Origin: Mycolicibacter heraklionensis
Lineage (GTDB): Bacteria; Actinomycetota; Actinomycetes; Mycobacteriales; Mycobacteriaceae
Direction of reading: 5' to 3'
NCBI RefSeq assembly: GCF_019645815.1
Contig: NZ_CP080997.1
Span: 2,236,880 to 2,300,879, forward strand
DNA length: 64,000 nt
Below the pieces are notes generated by a model. That model did no database searches and was not told the DNA's origin. It was given only the letters and a program-made list of their open reading frames with translations. How positions within the stretch are numbered: position 1 is the first letter of the stretch; every line of letters begins with the position of its first letter. This document shows positions 1-13,389 of the stretch, one piece after another. The translations under genes and the position numbers were made by a program.

Positions 1-49
1 GAGGCACCCGACGGGCGACCCGGTTTACGGCTGTGCGGCGCGATGGCCA

Positions 50-880
50 TCACGGCGTCCGTCGCCGTAGCGTGACCGCGGCCAATCCCAGTGCCGCGAC
101 CGCGAACGCCAGCACGATGACGATGTCGCGCACCGCGACACCGGTCAGTTCCGGGTGGGCGCCCACCTGCTGCAGTGCTTCGAGTGCATAGCTGGCCGGC
201 ATCGCGTTGCTCAACCACTGCAGCCACCCGGGCATCGCCGCGCGCGGCACGATGATCCCGGCCAGCAACAGTTGCGGCACCATCACCAGCGGAATGAACT
301 GCACGGCCTGAAATTCGGTGCGGGCGAACGCACTGCACAGCAGGCCCAGCCCGACACCGAGCACCGCGTTGATGATCGCGATCGCGAACACCCAGGCCGG
401 GCTGCCCACGGTGTGGAAACCGAGCAGCCAGAACGCGACAACACACGCCAGACTGGCCTGGGCGGCCGCCGCGACCGAGAACGCCGTTCCGTAGGCGGCG
501 AGCAGGTCGCCCCGGCGCAGCGGGGTGGTCAAGATGCGCTCCAGGGTTCCCGAGGCGCGTTCGCGCTGCATGGTGATTGCGGTGATGACGAACATCAAGA
601 ACAGCGGAAACAGGCCCAGCATGACCAGGCACGCCGCATTGAATGGCGACGGCGTGCCCGGCGGGTGCGCGGCGTTGCCGAACATGAAGTACATCAGCGT
701 GATGACCAGGCTGGGCACCAGCAGAATCATCGCGACACTGCGCCGGTCACCGGCGAGCTGGCGCAGGATTCGCAGTGTGGTGGCCACGAAGGGCCGCAAC
801 TGCAGGAATCCGGTCAGCCGGCTCGGGGCGCGGTGGTGCGCCGGATGATGGACAGGAACGCTTCCTCCATCGCTCGACAT
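50..880 (-). CDS. ABC-2 type transporter permease (Rv1686c-like)
   Basis: Inner-membrane half of an ABC exporter, 276 residues. About six hydrophobic segments follow a short polar N-terminus; the pattern of a first helix near residue 45, a cytoplasmic loop rich in Arg and Glu (MQRERASGTLERIL, the usual ABC-2 loop) and a C-terminal helix ending in Arg is typical of ABC-2 permeases. The ATG at 880 is chosen because AGGAGA stands about 5 nt upstream; longer readings run into the ATPase gene in another frame. The first 67 bases overlap the end of the ATPase gene, so the two are translated together. Synteny with M. tuberculosis Rv1686c supports the call. The exported substrate is unknown. Confidence 0.88.
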   Translation of the reverse strand: MSSDGGSVPVHHPAHHRAPSRLTGFLQLRPFVATTLRILRQLAGDRRSVAMILLVPSLVITLMYFMFGNAAHPPGTPSPFNAACLVMLGLFPLFLMFVITAITMQRERASGTLERILTTPLRRGDLLAAYGTAFSVAAAAQASLACVVAFWLLGFHTVGSPAWVFAIAIINAVLGVGLGLLCSAFARTEFQAVQFIPLVMVPQLLLAGIIVPRAAMPGWLQWLSNAMPASYALEALQQVGAHPELTGVAVRDIVIVLAFAVAALGLAAVTLRRRTP

Positions 881-1572
881 CCGGTCTCCTCTCGCAGTCG
901 CCTCGGGGTGGTGCGCGCCAGCAGCCAGCCCTCGCGCATCAGCAGCAGATCGCCGCAGTGCTCGGCCTCGTCCATCACATGACTGGACACCAGCAACGTG
1001 GCGCCGCGCCGGGCCAGCGCCGCGAACTGCTGCCAGAGCTCGGCGCGCAGCACCGGGTCCAGGCCGATCGTCGGCTCGTCGAGCACCAGCAGGTCCGGCC
1101 GGCCGACCAATGCGCAGGCCAGCGAGACGCGGGCGCGCTGCCCACCGGACAGGTTGGCGCAGTAGTCGCCGCGGTGCTTCTGCAGGTCCACCGATTCGAT
1201 CGCGTCGTCCGCGTCGCGGGCGTCGACCCCGGCGAGCGCGGCGAAGTACCGCACGTTGTCGATCACCCGCAGGTCGTCGTAGATCGTGGCCCGCTGCGGC
1301 ATGTAGCCGACCCGATGGCGCAGCACGGGGGAGCCGGCCGGGCTGCCCAGCACCTCGACCCGGCCGTCGGTGATGAGTTGAGTGCCCACGATGCAACGCA
1401 TCAGCGTGGTCTTTCCGCAGCCAGATGGCCCGAGCAGGCCGGTGATGGTGCCCGGGGCGATCTGCACGGAGAGGTCGTGCAGTACCGGCCTTTTGCCCCG
1501 CACCACCCGCAGATGATCGATCGCGATGGCCGGACCCGAACCCGAGAATTCATCACGCGATGAAATCATCAT
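814..1572 (-). CDS. ABC transporter ATP-binding protein (Rv1687c-like)
   Basis: Nucleotide-binding subunit of the exporter encoded with the permease downstream, about 252 residues. Walker [10 protein letters not shown] lies near residue 50, the signature LSGGQ near residue 145, Walker [14 protein letters not shown] follows directly, and the switch histidine is in SSHVMDEAE. This is the DrrA/CcmA-like subclass used for drug and lipid exporters. Two adjacent ATG codons (1572 and 1569) can start the protein; both sit inside a 32-bp palindrome that looks like a repressor site. The gene is divergent from mpg. In M. tuberculosis a TetR-type gene (Rv1685c) lies next to this pair, which fits repression of an exporter by a small-molecule-sensing regulator. 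Confidence 0.9.
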   Translation of the reverse strand: MMISSRDEFSGSGPAIAIDHLRVVRGKRPVLHDLSVQIAPGTITGLLGPSGCGKTTLMRCIVGTQLITDGRVEVLGSPAGSPVLRHRVGYMPQRATIYDDLRVIDNVRYFAALAGVDARDADDAIESVDLQKHRGDYCANLSGGQRARVSLACALVGRPDLLVLDEPTIGLDPVLRAELWQQFAALARRGATLLVSSHVMDEAEHCGDLLLMREGWLLARTTPRRLREETGCRAMEEAFLSIIRRTTAPRAG

Positions 1573-1580
1573 GTGATGAA
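1549..1580. promoter_or_regulatory. Palindromic operator over the ABC transporter start codon
   Basis: Outer arms TTCATCAC (1549-1556) and GTGATGAA (1573-1580) are perfect inverted repeats, and the inner 16 bases add further GATGA/TCATC half-sites, so 13 of 16 half-site positions pair across the centre at about 1564. It covers the start codon of the reverse ATPase gene and lies about 60 bases upstream of mpg. That is the expected place for a TetR-type repressor of the exporter. Binding is inferred. Confidence 0.55.
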
Positions 1581-1641
1581 TAGTCTGCCCGGGACGACGC
1601 CCTGTCAAGGGCGGTCGGGGACTCACGGCAGAATCTCCAGC

Positions 1642-2253
1642 GTGAGTGCTGCCGGGCTTGCCGTCGACCCGCTCGCGGCTGCCCGGCGGTTGCTCGGCGC
1701 CACCCTCACCTGTCGCGGCGTCAATGCCACCATCGTCGAAGTGGAGGCCTACGGCGGTGTGCCCGACGGGCCGTGGCCCGACCCGGCGGCGCATTCCTAC
1801 CGCGGTCCCACTGCGCGCAACACGGTGATGTTCGGCCCGCCCGGGCATCTTTACACCTACCGCAGCTACGGCATGCACATCTGCGCCAACGTGGTCTGCG
1901 GCCCGGACGGGACGGCCGCCGCGGTGCTGCTGCGGGCCGCGGTGGTGGACGAGGGGGAGTCGCTGGCGCGGGTTCGCCGCGGCGACGCCGTGCCGGGCGT
2001 GGCATTGGCTCGCGGTCCGGGGAATCTGTGTTCCGCGTTGGGAATCACTATGGAAGACAACGGGATCGACTTGTTCGACCCGTGCAGTCCGGTGCGGCTG
2101 CGGCTCGGCGGGCCGCTCACGGCGCTGACCGGACCGCGGGTGGGCGTCAGCCAGGCCGCCGACCGGCCATGGCGGCTGTGGGCGCCCGGGACGCCCGAGG
2201 TTTCGGTCTACCGACGCAGCCCGCGGGCACCGGCGCCGGGCGCCTCGGACTGA
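1642..2253 (+). CDS. mpg: DNA-3-methyladenine glycosylase (AAG/MPG type)
   Basis: Base-excision repair glycosylase that removes alkylated purines such as 3-methyladenine, 203 residues, the length of the M. tuberculosis homologue (Rv1688). Family motifs are visible: VEVEAYGG near residue 35, [22 protein letters not shown] in the middle and LARGPGNL with [10 protein letters not shown] further on. The GTG at 1642 is chosen because the product then aligns from its first residue with Rv1688; the upstream ATG codons at 1576 would add unrelated residues and fall in the operator. tyrS follows after 17 bases, probably in the same transcript. Confidence 0.92.
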   Translation: MSAAGLAVDPLAAARRLLGATLTCRGVNATIVEVEAYGGVPDGPWPDPAAHSYRGPTARNTVMFGPPGHLYTYRSYGMHICANVVCGPDGTAAAVLLRAAVVDEGESLARVRRGDAVPGVALARGPGNLCSALGITMEDNGIDLFDPCSPVRLRLGGPLTALTGPRVGVSQAADRPWRLWAPGTPEVSVYRRSPRAPAPGASD

Positions 2254-2270
2254 TCCGGGAAAATCGACCC

Positions 2271-3539
2271 ATGCCGACGACGATTCTCGACGAGCTGACC
2301 TGGCGCGGGCTGATCGCCCAGTCGACTGACCTGGACGCCCTGACTGCCGACGTGACGAACGGGCCGATCACGGTGTACGCCGGATTCGACCCGACCGCGC
2401 CCAGCCTGCACGCCGGAAACCTGGTGCCGCTGCTGGCGTTGCGCCGATTCCAGCGGGCCGGACACCGGCCCATCGTGCTGGCCGGCGGCGCCACCGGGCT
2501 CATCGGCGACCCCCGGGACAGCGGCGAACGCACCCTGAACACCGCCGACACCGTGGCCGAGTGGTCCGAGCGGATCCGCGGTCAGCTGGAGCGGTTCGTC
2601 GACTTCGACGACGGCCCGACCGGCGCGGTGGTGGTGAACAACCTGGACTGGACCGCGCCGCTGTCGGCGGTGGAATTCCTGCGTGACGTGGGCAAACACT
2701 TCTCGGTCAACGTGATGCTGGACCGCGACACCATCCGGCGCCGACTCGACGAGGGCATCTCCTACACCGAGTTCAGCTACATGCTGTTGCAGGCGAACGA
2801 CTACGTGCAGCTGTATCAGCGGTACGGCTGTTCGCTGCAGATCGGCGGCTCGGATCAGTGGGGCAACATCATCGCCGGGGTCCGGCTGGTTCGCCAGAAA
2901 CTGGGCGCGACCGTGCACGCGTTGACCGTGCCCCTGGTCACCGCCGCCGACGGCACCAAGTTCGGCAAGTCCACCGGCGGCGGCAGCCTGTGGCTGGATC
3001 CGGAGATGACCAGCCCGTACGCCTGGTACCAGTACTTCTTCAACACCGCCGACGCCGACGTGATCCGCTACCTGCGCTGGTTCACCTTCCTGTCGGCCGA
3101 GGAGCTGGCCGCGCTGGAGGAGGCGACGGCGGAGCGCCCGCACGAGCGTGCCGCCCAGCGCGCGTTGGCCCGGGAGTTCACCACGCTGGTGCATGGGGAA
3201 GCAGCCACCGAGGCGGTCGAGTTGGCCAGCCAGGCGCTGTTCGGCCGCGGTGAGCTGACCCGCTTGGACGAGTCCACCCTGACCGCGGCACTACGGGAGA
3301 CCTCGGTGGCGCAGTTGGAGCCCGGAGCTGCCGACGGAATTGTCGACCTGTTGGTCGCGACCGGTCTGTCGGCGAGTCGGGGCGCGGCCCGGCGCACTAT
3401 CGGTGAGGGCGGCGTCTCAGTGAACAACGTCCGCGTCGACAGCGAGGAATGGACGCCGCAGCCGGAGCATTTCCTGCACGGCCGGTGGCTGGTGCTGCGC
3501 CGCGGCAAGCGCAACGTGGCGGGGGTCGAACGGGTCTAG
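2271..3539 (+). CDS. tyrS: Tyrosyl-tRNA synthetase
   Basis: Charges tRNA-Tyr with tyrosine, 422 residues. The class I signature appears as HAGN at residues 47-50 and as KFGKS near residues 230-234. The tyrosine-pocket sequence [10 protein letters not shown] and [10 protein letters not shown] are also present, and an S4-like RNA-binding domain closes the protein ([18 protein letters not shown]). The gene starts 17 bases after mpg and is the last protein gene before the rRNA operon. In many rapidly growing mycobacteria this is the flank of rrnB. Confidence 0.97.
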   Translation: MPTTILDELTWRGLIAQSTDLDALTADVTNGPITVYAGFDPTAPSLHAGNLVPLLALRRFQRAGHRPIVLAGGATGLIGDPRDSGERTLNTADTVAEWSERIRGQLERFVDFDDGPTGAVVVNNLDWTAPLSAVEFLRDVGKHFSVNVMLDRDTIRRRLDEGISYTEFSYMLLQANDYVQLYQRYGCSLQIGGSDQWGNIIAGVRLVRQKLGATVHALTVPLVTAADGTKFGKSTGGGSLWLDPEMTSPYAWYQYFFNTADADVIRYLRWFTFLSAEELAALEEATAERPHERAAQRALAREFTTLVHGEAATEAVELASQALFGRGELTRLDESTLTAALRETSVAQLEPGAADGIVDLLVATGLSASRGAARRTIGEGGVSVNNVRVDSEEWTPQPEHFLHGRWLVLRRGKRNVAGVERV

Positions 3540-3615
3540 ACCAGGCCGGGAGGCAGGCCGGTGGGCTGTGCGAGTTGATCTTGAACCGCTTGAAAAGGGC
3601 CTGCTAGCAGCGGAT

Positions 3616-3644
3616 TTGACTCCCAGTTTCACCTCGCGTAACTT
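3616..3644 (+). promoter_or_regulatory. rRNA operon promoter
   Basis: TTGACT at 3616-3621, a 17-base spacer and TAACTT at 3639-3644 form a near-consensus mycobacterial SigA promoter about 300 bases upstream of the 16S gene. A second, weaker candidate is TTGAAC at 3581-3586 with TAGCAG at 3605-3610, 18 bases apart. The +1 site has not been mapped. Confidence 0.7.
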
Positions 3645-3939
3645 TATCGACGTCGCCGCGACACGGCCAAGCCGGGGGAGCGCGACAAGCCCGCGGAATC
3701 GACAGAGATTCAGATGCGATTCCGGGGGTTTTCGTCTGCCCGCACTGCCAATACGCGGCTTTTAGCCGCGGGTTGTCTGCGCGTTCAGATGGGCGTGTTG
3801 TTTGAGAACTCAATAGTGTGTTTGGTGGTTTTTGTTTGTTGTTGTTTTTGCCATGCCTCTGGCGCCCCGTGTTGGGGGTGTGGTGTTGTTTTTTGTCGGT
3901 TTTTCGGAACTGATGTTTTGGGATTGTTTCCAAATTGGT
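3645..3939 (+). other. rRNA operon leader with boxA-type antitermination element
   Basis: Non-coding leader between the promoter and the 16S gene. The stretch at 3798-3820 (GTTGTTTGAGAACTCAATAG) is the conserved mycobacterial rrn leader element described as boxA, needed for Nus-factor antitermination. The following T/G-rich stretch with TTTTTG runs belongs to the arm thought to pair with the 16S trailer for RNase III cleavage. No protein gene is supported here. Confidence 0.6.
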
Positions 3940-8963
<5,024 letters not shown>

Positions 8964-9091
8964 ACAAAAAACACATGTGTTGCCCGCAACCACACCACAA
9001 AAACTTCAAACCCACACCCCACCACCAAACACACTTTGGTGACACCGGGTGCCGGCCAACCAACCCCGGCACCCAACACAAGAAAATAGAG
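8964..9091 (+). other. 23S-5S spacer with processing stem
   Basis: An A/C-rich 128-base spacer. A 9-bp perfect stem GGGTGCCGG (9047-9055) with CCGGCACCC (9066-9074) encloses a 10-base loop and probably directs RNase cleavage before 5S. The A/C-rich part just after 23S is complementary in character to the G/T-rich stretch before 23S, as expected for the 23S processing stem. Confidence 0.6.
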
Positions 9092-9206
9092 TTACGGCGG
9101 AAATAGCGACAGGGAAACGCCCGGTCCCATCCCGAACCCGGAAGCTAAGCCTGTCAGCGCCGATGATACTGCCCACACGGGTGGAAAAGTAGGACACCGC
9201 CGAACA
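9092..9206 (+). rRNA. rrf: 5S ribosomal RNA
   Basis: A 115-nt 5S gene from TTACGGCGG to CCGCCGAACA. The two ends pair, and internal segments such as GGGAAACGCCCGGTCCCAT, CCCGAACCCGGAAGCTAAG and GGTGGAAAAGTAGGACACC are those of mycobacterial 5S. It completes the 16S-23S-5S order. Confidence 0.97.
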
Positions 9207-9217
9207 CAATTTAAAGT

Positions 9218-9257
9218 CCTGTGCCCCCCAACAACAGTTGGGGGGCACAGGCATTTT
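9218..9257 (+). terminator. rRNA operon terminator
   Basis: A perfect 15-bp stem, arms 9218-9232 (CCTGTGCCCCCCAAC) and 9237-9251, with an AACA loop, is followed by CATTTTCC. It lies 11 bases after 5S and is the strongest hairpin in the window outside the rRNA genes. The T tract is short, as in many mycobacterial terminators. Confidence 0.85.
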
Positions 9258-9370
9258 CCACATGTTCTATGTTTTGCGCGAACAGATCGCGTAAATGCGA
9301 CCGTGTCAAGAGGTCGGCGATCCTCGCCGTATCCTTTTGCCGTAGCACTGTTACGACCGGAGGGCGCGAG

Positions 9371-11428
9371 GTGGCCGAACACGGCAATGGCGGCGACGGG
9401 CCGCGGGGCGGCAGGGGCTCCGGGGATGCCGGGCGACGAGGCCGGCCCGGGCAATCCGGGAGCCGTCCTGGGCAGTCCGGTGGTGGTTCGTTCCGGGGAG
9501 CCGGTGATCAGCGCCGGACACCGCGGGGCGCGGGACCGGATCGTGATCGTCGTTCGCAGCCGCCGCGCGACCGCGATGGCAGCCCGCGGCCACCTCGGGA
9601 CCGCGACGGCGTCTCGCGGCCGGCGCGGGAGCGCGACGGTGCCGCCCGGCCCCCGCGGGACTACGACCGCTCCGCGCGGCCACGGCGGGACCAGGACAGT
9701 ACGCCGCGAACTCCGCGACCTGCCGGCGAGGAGACCACCCCACGCTACGACGATCCGCCGCTGCCCGAGGGAGTCGAGCCCAAGCAGCTGGCTCCGGAAG
9801 TGCGCCGGGAACTGAGCACGCTCAACCGGGTCACCGCCGACGCGGTGGCCTGCCACCTGGTCGCTGCCGGGATGCTCCTCGACGACGACCCCGAGGCCGC
9901 ACTGCGGCATGCCAAGGCGGCCCGGTCCCGGTCGACGCGGATCACCGCGGTCCGCGAAGCCGTCGGGATCGCCGCCTATCAGTGCGGGGATTGGTCGCAG
10001 GCGCTGGGCGAGCTGCGGGCGGCCCGGCGGATGGGCAGCAAGTCCGCGCTGCTGCCGCTGATCGCCGACTGCGAACGCGGCCTGGGTCGCCCCCAGCGGG
10101 CGATCGAGTTGGCCACCGGCCCGGATGCCGAACAGCTCGAGGGTGACGAGGCCGACGAGATGCGGATCGTCGCCGCCGGTGCTCGCGCCGACCTGGGCCA
10201 GTTGGAGCAGGCCCTGACGGTGCTCTCGTCGGCGCCGGCGGACCCCGACCGGACCGGCTCGACAGTGGCCCGGCTGCACTACGCGCACGCCGAGACGCTG
10301 GTGGCGCTCGGCCGCCAAGGCGAAGCGCTGGAGTGGTTCCTGCGCGCCGCGGCCGCCGACACCGAGGGCATCACCGATGTGGAGGACCGCATCGCGGAGC
10401 TCGGTGGCGGCGCCACGCTGGCCGAGGAATACGACTGCCTGCTGCTGGATCTCGACGGCACGGTGTTCCGCGGTGGCGAACCCACTGACGGCGCTGTCGA
10501 GACCCTGGCCGAGCTGCAGAGCCGAGCGCTGTTCATCACCAACAATTCGTCGCGCGGCGCCGACGAGGTCGCGGTACATCTGAACCAGCTGGGCTTCACC
10601 GCCACGGCAGAGGACGTCGTCACCAGCGGCCAGATCGCGGCAGGCCTGCTGGCTGCCCAACTTCCCGCCGGGGCGCGGGTCCTGGTGCTGGGCACCGACT
10701 CGCTGGCCGCCGAGATCGGCGCCGTCGGGTTGGAGGCGGTGCGCCTGGCCTCCGACGAACCGGCGGCGGTCATCCAGGGCCTCTCCACCGAGCTGGGCTG
10801 GGCCGACCTGGCCGAGGCGGCTCTGGCGATCCGGGCCGGGGCGCTGTGGATGACGACGAACGTCGACAACACGTTGCCGTCGGAGCGCGGTCTGCTGCCC
10901 GGGAACGGTTCGATGGTGGCCGCTCTTCGCGCCGCGACCGACGCCGAGCCGCAGGTGGCCGGTAAACCGGGCCCGGCGCTGCTGACTGCTGCACTGGCCC
11001 GCGGCGAGTTCTATGCCCCGCTGGTGGTGGGCGACCGGCTCGACACCGACATCGCCGCCGCCAACGCCGCCGGGCTGCCCAGCCTGATGGTGCTCACCGG
11101 AGTGAGCTCCGCACGTGACGCCGTCGGCGCTGTTGCCGAGTGTCGCCCGACCTACCTCGGCCATGACCTGCGGGCGCTCAACGTCGACGCCGGCCGGCTG
11201 GCGATCGGCCCGCAGCCGTATTGGGACCTACAGGTGGACGGCACCACCGTCACCGTCGCCGCTGCGCAACCCGAGGAAGACGACGGCGATGGCCTGTCGG
11301 TGGTCCGCGCGCTCGCGTCCGCGGTGGCCGACGCCGAGCTGGCCGGGCGCCCGTTCACGGTCGCGGCTGCCGATGGCACCGCGGATGCGGCGCTGCAACA
11401 GTGGTCCCTGCTCGGCACGTGGCCTTAA
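9371..11428 (+). CDS. Fusion of Rv1691-like helical-repeat protein and Rv1692-like HAD phosphatase
   Basis: One uninterrupted 685-residue frame. Residues 1-120 are disordered and rich in Arg, Gly, Pro and Asp, with about five imperfect 11-residue units. Residues 130-350 form a TPR-like helical region (repeated Ala/Leu helices, GDWSQALGELRAARRMGS) matching Rv1691. From about residue 355 comes a HAD-IIA hydrolase: LLDLDGTVF with nucleophile Asp, FITNNSSR, AGKPGPAL and VVGDRLDTDI. The Rv1692 protein of M. tuberculosis is a glycerol-3-phosphate phosphatase; in that species the two parts are separate genes. The GTG at 9371 is preceded by GGAGGG with 6 bases between. It is first in the tlyA-nadK-recN operon. 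Whether the product is cut into two proteins is unknown. Confidence 0.85.
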   Translation: MAEHGNGGDGPRGGRGSGDAGRRGRPGQSGSRPGQSGGGSFRGAGDQRRTPRGAGPDRDRRSQPPRDRDGSPRPPRDRDGVSRPARERDGAARPPRDYDRSARPRRDQDSTPRTPRPAGEETTPRYDDPPLPEGVEPKQLAPEVRRELSTLNRVTADAVACHLVAAGMLLDDDPEAALRHAKAARSRSTRITAVREAVGIAAYQCGDWSQALGELRAARRMGSKSALLPLIADCERGLGRPQRAIELATGPDAEQLEGDEADEMRIVAAGARADLGQLEQALTVLSSAPADPDRTGSTVARLHYAHAETLVALGRQGEALEWFLRAAAADTEGITDVEDRIAELGGGATLAEEYDCLLLDLDGTVFRGGEPTDGAVETLAELQSRALFITNNSSRGADEVAVHLNQLGFTATAEDVVTSGQIAAGLLAAQLPAGARVLVLGTDSLAAEIGAVGLEAVRLASDEPAAVIQGLSTELGWADLAEAALAIRAGALWMTTNVDNTLPSERGLLPGNGSMVAALRAATDAEPQVAGKPGPALLTAALARGEFYAPLVVGDRLDTDIAAANAAGLPSLMVLTGVSSARDAVGAVAECRPTYLGHDLRALNVDAGRLAIGPQPYWDLQVDGTTVTVAAAQPEEDDGDGLSVVRALASAVADAELAGRPFTVAAADGTADAALQQWSLLGTWP

Positions 11429-11456
11429 GCGGTATCGACTAGCGTGAGTGGCACCC

Positions 11457-11633
11457 ATGAACAGTGAGATTGAGGACGTCCGAGCACGCATCGCGGCACT
11501 GCTGGCCGAGCTACCGGGGGAAGCGGAGCTGGCCGACCTGCCGGCCCACAGCGATCTCAACGCCTTGGCGCAGCGGCTCGAAGAAGCCCACCAGGTGTTG
11601 GTGCGGGCGCTGGAGTCGGTAGAGAAGGGCTGA
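11457..11633 (+). CDS. Conserved small protein (Rv1693-like)
   Basis: A 58-residue acidic protein, mostly two amphipathic helices (EIEDVRARIAALLAELP and DLNALAQRLEEAHQVLVRAL), which may form a coiled coil. Position between the HAD phosphatase and tlyA matches Rv1693, a conserved hypothetical of similar length. A GTG nine bases upstream (11448) is an alternative start; neither has a clear ribosome-binding site. Stop and tlyA start are 7 bases apart, so it belongs to the operon. Function is unknown. Confidence 0.75.
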   Translation: MNSEIEDVRARIAALLAELPGEAELADLPAHSDLNALAQRLEEAHQVLVRALESVEKG

Positions 11634-11640
11634 GTCAGGC

Positions 11641-12447
11641 ATGTCGCGGCGTGCTCGCGTCGACGCCGAACTGGTCCGGCGCGGTTTGGCGCGGTCTCGT
11701 CAGCAGGCCGCCGAATTGATCGATGCCGGCAAGGTCACCATCGACGGCATCCCGGCGGTCAAGCCGGCCACCGCCGTGGCGCTGACCGCGGCGCTGGCCG
11801 TGCTGGACGACGGTGAACGCAGCTGGGTGTCTCGCGGGGCGCACAAGCTGATCGGTGCGCTGGACACCTTCGGCATCGCGGTGGCCGGCCGACAGTGTCT
11901 GGACGCCGGTGCCTCGACGGGCGGATTCACCGAAGTGCTGCTGGATCGGGGTGCGGCCCGGGTGGTCGCCGTGGACGTCGGCTACGGGCAGTTGGCCTGG
12001 TCGCTGCGTACCGACCCGCGGGTGGTGGTCATCGAACGCACCAACGTCCGCGGCCTGACGGTGGAGGCCGTCGGCGGGCCCGCGGAGCTGATCGTCGCTG
12101 ACCTGTCGTTCATCTCGCTGGCCACGGTGTTGCCCGCGCTGACTGGCTGCGCGTCACCGGACGCCGATATCGTTCCGATGGTGAAGCCACAGTTCGAGGT
12201 CGGACGACAACAGGTGGGTTCCGGCGGTGTGGTGTCCGACCCGGTCCTGCGGGCAGACGCGGTCTTATCGGTGGCGCACCGCGCCGAAGAACTGGGGTGG
12301 GGCACCGTCGCCGTCACCGCCAGTCCGCTGCCGGGACCGTCCGGCAACGTCGAATACTTTCTGCACCTGCGTGCCGCCGCCGCGCCGCTGGCCGGTGACG
12401 CGTTGCGCGCGGCCGTGCAGGATGCCGTCGCGAGGGGTCCGCAATGA
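11641..12447 (+). CDS. tlyA: 16S/23S rRNA 2'-O-methyltransferase TlyA
   Basis: Methylates 2'-OH of C1409 in 16S and C1920 in 23S rRNA, the modifications needed for capreomycin action in M. tuberculosis. 268 residues, the family length. An S4-type RNA-binding domain covers residues 1-65 ([21 protein letters not shown]), followed by a linker and a FtsJ-like SAM fold with [20 protein letters not shown] (motif I) and ADLSFISL (motif IV). No disruption is seen. It overlaps nadK by 4 bases (ATGA). Confidence 0.96.
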   Translation: MSRRARVDAELVRRGLARSRQQAAELIDAGKVTIDGIPAVKPATAVALTAALAVLDDGERSWVSRGAHKLIGALDTFGIAVAGRQCLDAGASTGGFTEVLLDRGAARVVAVDVGYGQLAWSLRTDPRVVVIERTNVRGLTVEAVGGPAELIVADLSFISLATVLPALTGCASPDADIVPMVKPQFEVGRQQVGSGGVVSDPVLRADAVLSVAHRAEELGWGTVAVTASPLPGPSGNVEYFLHLRAAAAPLAGDALRAAVQDAVARGPQ

Positions 12448-13376
12448 CCAGTGGAGATCGTCAACGCACCGTGCTGCTGGTGGTGCACAGCGGTCGTGAA
12501 GAGGCCACCGACACCGCTCGCCGCGTCGAGAAGGTGCTTGACGAACACGGCATCGCGCTGCGGGTGCTGACCGCCGAAGCCGTCGACAAGGGCGCGCTGC
12601 ACGCGGGTTCTGACGACGGTCGCGAATTCGGTGTCGCGATCGACCTGGTGGACCCCGACAACGGGGCGGCCGAGGGCTGCGAACTGGTGCTCGTTCTCGG
12701 CGGTGACGGGACCTTCCTGCGCGCCGCCGAACTGGCTCGCAGCGCCGACATCCCGGTACTGGGCGTGAACCTGGGCCGGATCGGCTTTCTGGCCGAGGCC
12801 GAAGCCGACACCATCGACCAGGTCCTGGACAAGATCATCGCCCGCGACTACCGGGTGGAAGACCGGATGACGCTCGACGTCGTGGTGCGCGCCGACGGCG
12901 AGATCATCGACAGCGGGTGGGCGCTCAACGAGGCCAGCATGGAGAAGGGCCCGCGGCTGGGCGTGCTGGGCGTCGTCGTGGAGGTGGATGGCCGGCCGGT
13001 GTCGACGTTCGGCTGCGACGGGGTGCTGGTGTCGACCCCCACCGGATCCACCGCCTACGCGTTCTCCGCCGGTGGACCGGTGCTCTGGCCGGACCTGGAC
13101 GCCATCCTGGTGGTGCCCAACAACGCGCACGCGCTGTTCGCCCGGCCCATGGTCACCAGCCCCGAATCGACCATTGCGATCGAAGTCGAAAGCGACGGCC
13201 ACAACGCGCTGGTGTTCTGCGATGGTCGCCGCAAAATGCTGGTGCCGGCCGGCGGGCGCCTGGAAGTGCAGCGCGGCGTCACCCCGGTGAAGTGGGCGCG
13301 GCTGGGCCGCTCGCCGTTCACCGACCGCCTGGTGCGCAAATTCCGGTTGCCCGTCACCGGCTGGCGGGGACAGTAG
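12444..13376 (+). CDS. nadK: NAD kinase
   Basis: Phosphorylates NAD to NADP, 310 residues. The family signature [12 protein letters not shown] lies near residues 87-98 and a second conserved block, [20 protein letters not shown], near residues 195-215. It starts inside the stop of tlyA (ATGA), so translation is coupled. M. tuberculosis calls this gene ppnK (Rv1695); its enzyme can use polyphosphate as well as ATP. Confidence 0.96.
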   Translation: MTSGDRQRTVLLVVHSGREEATDTARRVEKVLDEHGIALRVLTAEAVDKGALHAGSDDGREFGVAIDLVDPDNGAAEGCELVLVLGGDGTFLRAAELARSADIPVLGVNLGRIGFLAEAEADTIDQVLDKIIARDYRVEDRMTLDVVVRADGEIIDSGWALNEASMEKGPRLGVLGVVVEVDGRPVSTFGCDGVLVSTPTGSTAYAFSAGGPVLWPDLDAILVVPNNAHALFARPMVTSPESTIAIEVESDGHNALVFCDGRRKMLVPAGGRLEVQRGVTPVKWARLGRSPFTDRLVRKFRLPVTGWRGQ

Positions 13377-13389
13377 GGGTGCGCTCCCG

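Noticed and set aside
9092..11164. A 690-codon reverse open frame over 5S and the HAD fusion gene
   Set aside because: It is antisense to 5S rRNA and to a gene with clear motifs; its product is His/Gln/Arg-rich as expected for the opposite strand of GC-rich coding DNA.
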